From positions 1 to 18,959 of the forward strand of contig JBBQXS010000070.1 of the NCBI GenBank assembly GCA_038209365.1: a stretch of 18,959 nt of DNA, read 5' to 3'. Every line of letters starts with the position of its first letter. Position 1 is the stretch's first letter. The position numbers were made by a program, and so were the translations under genes. The notes beneath the pieces were generated by a model, which made no database searches, was not told the DNA's origin, and worked only from the letters and a program-made list of their open reading frames with translations. Below, piece after piece: positions 13,402-18,959 of this stretch. This DNA comes from DASQHW01 sp038209365. GTDB lineage: Bacteria > Actinomycetota > Acidimicrobiia > IMCC26256 > PALSA-610.

Positions 13402-15966
13402 CTACTCCTGACCGATGGCGCGGAGCACGTCGAGCTTCGACGCACGACGCGCGGGCCAGATCGCTGCGACGACACCCAGTATTGCGGCAATGATCACGAC
13501 GATGACCAGTTGCACCGGCGCGACGGCGAACTTGTCGAAGCCTTCGTCCTTCAGCGCTTGCACGACGCTCCAGCCGAAGAACACGCCGACCACCAGACCG
13601 ACCAGAGTGCCGAGCAGTGAGATGATGACTGACTCCCAGCGGACGATCGAGCGCACCTGGCTACGCGATGTACCGACCGCGCGCAAGAGTCCGAGTTCCC
13701 GCGTGCGCTCGTAGATCGACAGCAAGAGTGTGATGACGATGCCGATCAGCGCGATGAACACTGCGAGGAACAACAACGCGTACACGAGATTCACGATCTG
13801 GGTGACCTGCGCCTCCTGGTCGGCCTTGTACTGCGCGTTGTCCTTGAGCTCGGCGTTCGGATACTTCGCGACGACGGGCTCGAGCGCCGCACGTCCTTCC
13901 TCCGCCGTGATACCGGGCCGCAGCTTGGCGAAGACCACGAAGTCGAGCTGATCCTTGAAGTACTTCTCGAAGCCCGTCAGCGCCATGAAGTAGTCGCCCG
14001 CGAGCAACTTCTCCTTGTAGATCATCTGGACGGTGAGTAGCACGGGGGTCTTGCCCGTCTTCACGAACTGCGCGTCCACCTGCGCCCCGATTGCCCAGTG
14101 CTTGCTGTCGGCCTTGTCCTGGGAGATTGCGAGCCCGTTGGCCGTGAGCATTTCGAAGTTCCCCGCGAGTGGTTTCACGTCGATGAGCTGCGACGCCGTG
14201 GTCGGGTCGGCCGCCTCGACTTGCACGGTGCTGCCGTCGATCTTGGCTTGCCCGGCGCGCAGCGGCGTCGCCGCCTGGATCACCGGCAGCGCGGCGATCT
14301 CGCGGTCGAGCGCGGGGCTCAACGTCGGCGACCCTTGTCCACCCGTGATCACGTAGTCGGTCTTGAGCGTGTTATCGATCGCCGCGCTCACCGACGCCTT
14401 GGCCGACGCCGCGAAGATCGTGATGAACCCGACGAGCGCCACGCCGATCATCAGCGCGCTCGCGGTCGTCGCCGTGCGCTTGGGATTGCGGGCCGCGTTC
14501 TCGCGGGCGAGCTTGCCGGTCATGCCCTTGATCGCCGCGATCGGCGCGCCGATCGCTCGGCTGAACCCGCGTGCGAACAACGGGCCCAGCACGAAGACAC
14601 CGATGAGCACGAGGAGCGCGCCGAGGCCGACAAATGCGATGCCGCTGCCGCCGAGGCCGAGGAACAACACCACGATACCGAGAATCGTGAGGCATCCACC
14701 CGTCGCGAGACGCAGTCCACGGTTTGGCGGGCGCTCGAGCGCGACGTCTCGCATCGCAGCGACCGGCGGAACGCGCGCGGCCTGGCGAGCAGGAAACACC
14801 GCGGAGAAAACGGTGATCAGCGTGCCGGCGACCATGCCGGTCACGATCGCGGACGCGGGGAGCACGATGCCGCTCGCCGGGATGTCCAGGCCGAAGGCGG
14901 CGAGCACCGCCTTGAGACCCGCAGCGAGCAGCACGCCGCCGGCAACTCCGATCGCCGACGCAACGAGGCCGACGACGACCGACTCGCCGATGACGGCCCC
15001 GAGGACCTGCGTCCGGCTGGCACCGATCGCTCGCAGCAACGCCATCTCGCGCTTCCGCTGGGCGACGATGATCGAGAACGTGTTGTAGATGATGAACATC
15101 CCGACGAGGAGCGCGACGAGGGCGAAGATCAGCAGCGCCGTGGAGAAGAACCCGATCGCCTTATGGACATCGTCCTGGTTCTCCTTCGTCAGCTCCTTCC
15201 CCGTGAGCACCTCGAGGGTGAGGTCGGGCCGCTGCGCGAGCATGGACTGGATGTTCGCCTTCAACTGCTCTTGCGTGACGCCGGTGGCGGCGACCGCGGA
15301 CACCTGATCGAACTGGTTCGGTGCGTCCGCGATGCGTTGTACCTCGGAGAGCGTGAAGAGGGCCGCGGACGCACCGAGGAGACTGTCGGCCGTTCCGAAC
15401 TTCGCGATGCCCACGACTCGATACGTCTTCGGCGCCTTTTGGGTCAGGATCTCGACCTGGTCACCGACATGGAACTTGGCGTCGTCGGCCGTGTGCTTGT
15501 CGATCACCACCTCGTCGCTCGTGCTCGGCGGTCGACCGGGCGCGACGAGATGGAACGGATTCAGACGGGGGTTGGAGCCCCAGCCGAAGCCAAGACTCGG
15601 CGCGCCTGAACCGGGGTTGCCTATCGCCTTGCGATGCTTGTCGACGATCTGCGCGTAGTTGAGCTGCACGTTTCCCTCGGCCGCCTCCACGCCGGGTGCG
15701 CGGCGGACGAGGTCCGCGACCGACGCGGCGATCCGGGGCCGGGTATCGCCGCCCGGCCCGAAATCGTTTTTCAACACCGCAGGGGCGCGCACAACGGCGT
15801 CGGTGCCGCGGTTGATGTCCGCGAACAAGTCGTCGAACGACTTGTTGATGGTCGCCGTGAGCACCTGCGTCCCGGACATGAACGCGACCCCGAGGATGAC
15901 CGCCAGCGAAAGCAATACGAAACGCAGCTTGTGCGCGGTGATCTCCTTGCGCGTGATCCTCCACAT
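13402..15966 (-). CDS. FtsX/MacB-type ABC transporter permease (duplicated, 854 aa)
   Basis: An inner-membrane permease with two FtsX halves. The first transmembrane segment (15-35) is followed by an extracytoplasmic MacB-type domain (about 40-265), three segments (about 272-395), further hydrophobic segments near 422-465 and 500-522, a second extracytoplasmic domain (about 525-735) and three C-terminal segments. The coupling motif appears twice, REMALLRAIGASRTQV (307-322) and RELGLLRAVGTSRSQV near the C-terminus. This layout is that of large actinobacterial lipoprotein/peptide export permeases (LolE/MacB-like mechanotransmission rather than classical import). The ATG at 15966 follows the ATPase stop by 15 bases. 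No MacA-type adaptor or binding protein is adjacent. The substrate is unknown; the nearby lipoproteins make an envelope role plausible. Confidence 0.92.
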   Translation of the reverse strand: MWRITRKEITAHKLRFVLLSLAVILGVAFMSGTQVLTATINKSFDDLFADINRGTDAVVRAPAVLKNDFGPGGDTRPRIAASVADLVRRAPGVEAAEGNVQLNYAQIVDKHRKAIGNPGSGAPSLGFGWGSNPRLNPFHLVAPGRPPSTSDEVVIDKHTADDAKFHVGDQVEILTQKAPKTYRVVGIAKFGTADSLLGASAALFTLSEVQRIADAPNQFDQVSAVAATGVTQEQLKANIQSMLAQRPDLTLEVLTGKELTKENQDDVHKAIGFFSTALLIFALVALLVGMFIIYNTFSIIVAQRKREMALLRAIGASRTQVLGAVIGESVVVGLVASAIGVAGGVLLAAGLKAVLAAFGLDIPASGIVLPASAIVTGMVAGTLITVFSAVFPARQAARVPPVAAMRDVALERPPNRGLRLATGGCLTILGIVVLFLGLGGSGIAFVGLGALLVLIGVFVLGPLFARGFSRAIGAPIAAIKGMTGKLARENAARNPKRTATTASALMIGVALVGFITIFAASAKASVSAAIDNTLKTDYVITGGQGSPTLSPALDREIAALPVIQAATPLRAGQAKIDGSTVQVEAADPTTASQLIDVKPLAGNFEMLTANGLAISQDKADSKHWAIGAQVDAQFVKTGKTPVLLTVQMIYKEKLLAGDYFMALTGFEKYFKDQLDFVVFAKLRPGITAEEGRAALEPVVAKYPNAELKDNAQYKADQEAQVTQIVNLVYALLFLAVFIALIGIVITLLLSIYERTRELGLLRAVGTSRSQVRSIVRWESVIISLLGTLVGLVVGVFFGWSVVQALKDEGFDKFAVAPVQLVIVVIIAAILGVVAAIWPARRASKLDVLRAIGQE

Positions 15967-15981
15967 ATCGGGTAATCCTGC

Positions 15982-16731
15982 TCAGTCGCCGAGCTTGCGC
16001 ATGAAGTCGAGGACGGCGTCGGCGGTCGGATCGCGCAGCTCGTCGACGATTCGTCCGTCGACGAGGAAGATGACGCGGTTCGAGTACGACGCCGCGAGGG
16101 GGTCGTGCGTCACCATCACGATCGTCTGCTCGAACTCGCGCACTGCCTGCTGCATGAACGCGAGGATCTCGGTGCTGGCACGCGAGTCGAGGTTTCCCGT
16201 GGGCTCGTCGGCGAAGATGATGTCGGGACGGTTCGCCAGCGCGCGTGCGACGGCGACGCGCTGCTGCTGGCCACCCGAGAGCTCCGACGGCCGGTGATGC
16301 AGTCGGTCCCTCAGCCCCACGGTGTCGATCACGCGGTCCAGCCACGCAGCATCGGGGTCACGACCGGCGAGCGCCGACGGAAGCGTGATGTTCTCCCGCG
16401 CGTCGAGCGTCGGAATGAGGTTGTAGGACTGGAAGATGAACCCGAGGCGGTCACGGCGGATCTTCGTGACCTGCTTGTCGGAAAGCCCGCTGAGATCCAC
16501 GTCCCCGATGTACACGTGACCGCCCGTGAGCGAGTCGAGCCCCGCGAGGCAGTGCAGCAGCGTGGACTTTCCCGACCCCGACGGCCCCATGATCGCCGTG
16601 TACTGGGCGCGCACGAACTCCACGTCGACACCGTCGAGCGCGCGCACCGCCGTCTCGCCCGAGCCGTAGATCTTCGTGGCGCCGACGGCGCGTGCAGCAA
16701 CGGTCCTCGTCGGGGGGAACGTCGTCGTCAC
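15982..16731 (-). CDS. ABC transporter ATP-binding protein (MacB/LolD type)
   Basis: A 249-residue cytosolic ATPase that drives the adjacent FtsX-type permease. Walker A is GPSGSGKST (49-57), the Q-loop is FQSYNLIP (100-107), the signature is LSGGQQQR (151-158), Walker B is IIFADEPTGNLD (171-182) and the switch histidine is H209 in VTHD. The SGGQQQR and DEPTGNLD forms are typical of the MacB/LolD/FtsE group. The GTG at 16731 is set by a strong Shine-Dalgarno AAGAGGAG (16739-16746) seven bases upstream. It is the first gene of a two-gene operon with the permease, and lies 85 bases downstream of lgt on the same strand, so read-through from lgt is possible. Confidence 0.95.
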   Translation of the reverse strand: MTTTFPPTRTVAARAVGATKIYGSGETAVRALDGVDVEFVRAQYTAIMGPSGSGKSTLLHCLAGLDSLTGGHVYIGDVDLSGLSDKQVTKIRRDRLGFIFQSYNLIPTLDARENITLPSALAGRDPDAAWLDRVIDTVGLRDRLHHRPSELSGGQQQRVAVARALANRPDIIFADEPTGNLDSRASTEILAFMQQAVREFEQTIVMVTHDPLAASYSNRVIFLVDGRIVDELRDPTADAVLDFMRKLGD

Positions 16732-16738
16732 CGAATCA

Positions 16739-16746
16739 CTCCTCTT
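16739..16746 (-). promoter_or_regulatory. Strong Shine-Dalgarno of the ABC ATPase gene
   Basis: AAGAGGAG on the minus strand with a seven-base gap to the GTG at 16731. It contrasts with the many genes here that lack any such site, and marks this gene as having a leadered transcript. Confidence 0.7.
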
Positions 16747-16816
16747 GGGATGTACAGCACGCTGTGCACCGTGCCACGGAAGTGGGCCCTCGTGCCATGC
16801 GGGATGCCCCTGATGG

Positions 16817-17662
16817 TCAGTCGGGGGTCACAGAACTATGCGGCTCTTCGACGCTCGGTGCGGGTTCGGGCGCGGCGGGCGCGCGGCGACCCAGCCAGAC
16901 GAACCAGATGGTGCTTCCGGCGCACAAGATGATGGAGAGCAGGAGATTGAAGCGAACACCGAAGATCTTGGTCGCGTCGTCGACGCGCAGCGCTTCGAAC
17001 CAGATGCGACCGAACGTGTACAGCGCGACGTACAACGCGAACGTCTGACCGCGTCGGAGGTGGAAGCGGCGCTCGGCCCATATGAGCACGCCGAACACGA
17101 GCAGGCACCACAGCGACTCGTACAAGAACGTCGGATGGAACGTCGCGTCGTTGATGTATCCCGGCGGCCGGTGTGCTGGGTCGACCTTCAACGCCCACGG
17201 CAGGTCCGTCGGCCTGCCGAAGAGCTCCTGGTTGAAGTAGTTCCCCCACCGACCGATCGCCTGTGCGATGGCAAGGCCCGGCGCAATGACATCCATCAGC
17301 ATGTACACGTCGAGGTGCCGGATCCGCGCGAGCACGACGACCGCGATGAGACCGCCGCCGACCGCTCCCCAGATCGACAGCCCGCCCTTCCAGATCTGGA
17401 CCGTGCCGATCAGACCGTGTTCGCTCCAGCTGTAGCCGGTGAACAAGTGGTACACCCGCGCACCGACGATGCCGGAGATCACCACCGGTACCGCGATCTG
17501 GCCGATCTCCTTGGGATCGCGACCGCGCGCGGCCCAGCGCTTTTCCGCGATGTACGCGGCGGCCACCACGCCGAGCGCCAGCATGAGCCCGTAGGCATGG
17601 AGCGGAAGAGGTCCGATGTGGAGGATTCCGCTCTTCGGACTCGGGATGTACGCGAGCTGCAC
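16817..17662 (-). CDS. lgt: Prolipoprotein diacylglyceryl transferase (Lgt)
   Basis: A 281-residue multi-spanning membrane enzyme that moves diacylglycerol from phosphatidylglycerol to the lipobox cysteine of preprolipoproteins. Seven hydrophobic segments are visible. Family motifs are LPLHAYGLML (19-28), GIVGARVYH (64-72), GGLSIWGAVGGG (93-104), the signature AIGRWGNYFNQELFGRPT (135-152, R138) and HPTFLYESLW (176-185). A Pro/Ala-rich, acidic cytoplasmic tail (261-281) is common in actinobacteria. The GTG at 17662 is supported by a TAGGCT box six bases upstream. It is divergent, with a 56-base gap, from a lipoprotein gene and upstream of the ABC exporter. Confidence 0.96.
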   Translation of the reverse strand: MQLAYIPSPKSGILHIGPLPLHAYGLMLALGVVAAAYIAEKRWAARGRDPKEIGQIAVPVVISGIVGARVYHLFTGYSWSEHGLIGTVQIWKGGLSIWGAVGGGLIAVVVLARIRHLDVYMLMDVIAPGLAIAQAIGRWGNYFNQELFGRPTDLPWALKVDPAHRPPGYINDATFHPTFLYESLWCLLVFGVLIWAERRFHLRRGQTFALYVALYTFGRIWFEALRVDDATKIFGVRFNLLLSIILCAGSTIWFVWLGRRAPAAPEPAPSVEEPHSSVTPD

Positions 17663-17668
17663 ATTGCA

Positions 17669-17674
17669 AGCCTA
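17669..17674 (-). promoter_or_regulatory. -10 box of lgt, probable leaderless start
   Basis: TAGGCT on the minus strand is followed by six bases and the GTG at 17662. No Shine-Dalgarno is visible. An ATG two bases upstream is out of frame. Confidence 0.55.
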
Positions 17675-17704
17675 GGACGGCGACCGGTTCAAGACCCGGG
17701 CGGC

Positions 17705-17710
17705 AGGAGG
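17705..17710 (+). promoter_or_regulatory. Shine-Dalgarno favouring the GTG start at 17719
   Basis: AGGAGG with an eight-base gap to GTG 17719 and fourteen to ATG 17725. The spacing favours the GTG. Confidence 0.6.
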
Positions 17711-17718
17711 CCGATGTA

Positions 17719-18672
17719 GTGCACATGCGCATCGGGGGAATTCGGCTCGCGTCATTCGTCGCGGCGGGAGTGCTGATCAGCGGCTGCATCGTGCCGCCGG
17801 ACACGCCCGGGAGCGGTGGGGGTGGAACTTCGCCGATGATCGCCGGCTGTCGCGTCTTTCCGGCGACCAACGCGTGGAACAGCACGGTCGACAGCCTGCC
17901 GGTGCGCAGCAACTCGTCTGCGCTGATCGCGAACATCGGCGCGACGCGCAACCTGCACCCCGACTTCGGAGGCGGCGGCCAATACGGCATCCCTTACATG
18001 GTGGTGCCGGCATCGGAGCCGAAGCGCACGATGCACTGGACGGCGTATGGCGACGAAGCCGATCCCGGCCCGTACCCGATCCCGCCGAACGCACCCGTCG
18101 AGGGCGCGCCCGCGACCGACGGCGACCGGCACGTGCTCGTGCTCCAGCAGGGAACGTGCCACCTCTATGAGCTCTACCGCGGGTTCTGGCGCGGCGACCA
18201 GTGGGACGCCGACGTCGGCGTGAACTGGGACCTGTCGTCGAACGCGTTGCGGCCATTGGGTTGGACGTCCGCTGACGCGGCGGGTTTGCCGATCTTGCCG
18301 GGGTTGGTGCGTTACGACGAGGTGGCGGCCGGTCACATCGATCACGCGGTGCGCTTCACCGTGCCGAGGTCGCAGAAGGGCTACATCCTTCCCGCGACGC
18401 ATTATGCGTCCTCGTCGACAGATCCGAGCCTGCCGCCGATGGGCCTGCGCGTGCGGCTGAAGGCGAGCTACAGCCTCTCGCACTTCCACGGTCAGTCGCT
18501 CGTGATCCTCCAGGCGTTGAAGAAGTACGGAATGATCGTCGCGGACAACGGCTCACCGTGGTTCATCACCGGCGCCGCCGACCCGCGGTGGAACGACGAC
18601 GACCTGAACCAGATCAAGTCGGTGCCCGGCACGGCGTTCGAAGCGGTCAACACAGGATCGGTGCATCACTAG
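17719..18672 (+). CDS. Predicted lipoprotein of unnamed conserved family
   Basis: A 317-residue exported lipoprotein with a hydrophobic segment (8-22) and lipobox LISGC (C23), then a Gly/Pro-rich spacer. The mature part has recognisable, evenly spaced motifs: CRVFPATNAWN (44-54), DGDRHVLVLQ (133-142), CHLYELYRGFW near 146, NWDLSSNALRPLGWTSADAAGLPI, PGLVRYDEV, HAVRFTV, PATHYAS, PPMGLRVRLK, ALKKYGMIVADNGSPWFITG and RWNDDDL. I have the impression of having seen this pattern in uncharacterised bacterial proteins but know no name or activity for it; two further cysteines (44 and about 146) may pair. The AGGAGG at 17705-17710 sits eight bases before the GTG at 17719; the ATG at 17725 is an alternative. 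Divergent from lgt, which would process it. Confidence 0.75.
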   Translation: MHMRIGGIRLASFVAAGVLISGCIVPPDTPGSGGGGTSPMIAGCRVFPATNAWNSTVDSLPVRSNSSALIANIGATRNLHPDFGGGGQYGIPYMVVPASEPKRTMHWTAYGDEADPGPYPIPPNAPVEGAPATDGDRHVLVLQQGTCHLYELYRGFWRGDQWDADVGVNWDLSSNALRPLGWTSADAAGLPILPGLVRYDEVAAGHIDHAVRFTVPRSQKGYILPATHYASSSTDPSLPPMGLRVRLKASYSLSHFHGQSLVILQALKKYGMIVADNGSPWFITGAADPRWNDDDLNQIKSVPGTAFEAVNTGSVHH

Positions 18673-18710
18673 CCGCAGAGGCCGGGGGAATTTCGCACAG
18701 GATCGTGGGA

Positions 18711-18716
18711 TAAACT
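18711..18716 (+). promoter_or_regulatory. -10 box of the ferredoxin gene, probable leaderless start
   Basis: TAAACT followed by CCGGAG and the ATG at 18723. The GGAG touches the start codon and is too close to serve as a Shine-Dalgarno, so a leaderless transcript is more likely. Confidence 0.55.
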
Positions 18717-18722
18717 CCGGAG

Positions 18723-18959
18723 ATGGCACGTACTGATGCGAACCCGCCCATGCCTGAGTTCTCGACGTCGTATGTGCTCCAAGAGGTCGACCCGAACTGG
18801 CTGACCCAGGCGGTCAAGCCCAAGCAGTTCCTCCACATCGACCAGGCCGAATGCATCCTCTGCGAAGGCTGCGTCGACATCTGCCCCTGGAAATGCATCC
18901 ACATGCTCTCCACCGACGCCGTCGACGAAGCCGTCAACGCCGACGCACCCGGCGACGAC
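18723..18959 (+). CDS. 4Fe-4S ferredoxin, 3' end beyond the window
   Basis: The first 79 codons of a ferredoxin. After a short N-terminal extension (1-36) comes QFLHIDQAECILCEGCVDIC, with C44-x2-C47-x2-C50-x3-C54-P as the ligands of a [4Fe-4S] cluster (the last of a second cluster, if present). The following WKCIHML carries an extra cysteine at 58. The reading frame runs off the window, so the second half and any second cluster are not seen. It would be a soluble electron carrier; its partners lie outside the window. Confidence 0.85.
   Translation, partial: MARTDANPPMPEFSTSYVLQEVDPNWLTQAVKPKQFLHIDQAECILCEGCVDICPWKCIHMLSTDAVDEAVNADAPGDD

Noticed and set aside
14098..15609. 503-codon plus-strand frame opposite the ABC permease
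   Set aside because: Composition (long Arg/Asp/Glu runs) is that of a shadow frame; the FtsX motifs and transmembrane segments are on the minus strand.
18398..18412. GCATTATGCG resembling the hairpin arm of the repeat element
   Set aside because: It lies inside the lipoprotein coding sequence (PATHYAS) and the 19-base block is absent.
1..18959. CRISPR arrays, tRNA and rRNA genes
   Set aside because: No regularly spaced repeats and no tRNA- or rRNA-like stretches were found by reading both strands; a tRNA search program was not available to me.

Overview
The window is high-GC DNA with strong G/C preference at third codon positions and tightly packed genes on both strands. Four families typical of Actinobacteria sit close together: a MSMEG_4193-type phosphomutase, DUF3090, a SCO1664-type kinase-like protein and DUF3151. 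A FrhB/F420-type iron-sulfur flavoprotein, many starts without a Shine-Dalgarno, and a Pro/Thr-rich linker in a lipoprotein add to this. I infer a high-GC actinobacterium, perhaps of the Acidimicrobiia; the class is inference only.

Layout. Positions 1-268 carry no convincing gene but hold short direct and inverted repeats resembling insertion-sequence end debris. Then, on the minus strand, come a small four-cysteine protein, metF, and a csoR-permease pair in which a CsoR-type copper sensor is translationally coupled to a YraQ/DUF318-type permease with a C-terminal YHS metal-binding domain. A good palindromic operator lies in the csoR promoter. Between csoR and the next gene is a doubtful plus-strand ORF with a histidine-rich tail. 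On the plus strand follow an FrhB-like [4Fe-4S] protein and a coupled small receiver-like protein. Minus-strand 4961-6953 is the phosphomutase-DUF3090-SCO1664 operon. DUF3151 and GDP-mannose 4,6-dehydratase are on plus. A nitronate monooxygenase and a CoA-disulfide-reductase-like flavoprotein form an overlapping pair on minus, divergent from purE.

From 11.4 kb onward the window concerns the cell envelope. It holds a seven-bladed beta-propeller lipoprotein bracketed by an inverted repeat, an FtsX/MacB-type ABC exporter (ATPase and a duplicated permease), prolipoprotein diacylglyceryl transferase (lgt), a second lipoprotein of an unnamed but clearly structured family, and the start of a 4Fe-4S ferredoxin cut by the window edge. 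Lgt would lipidate both lipoproteins.

The most unusual patterns are two. First, a TANNNT -10 hexamer lies 6-8 bases before the start codon at nine gene starts, which points to widespread leaderless transcripts. Second, two diverged copies of a structured element lie just after the stops of purE and of the ABC permease; they share a 19-base block and a hairpin with at least one compensatory base change. No CRISPR array, tRNA, rRNA or intact mobile element was seen.
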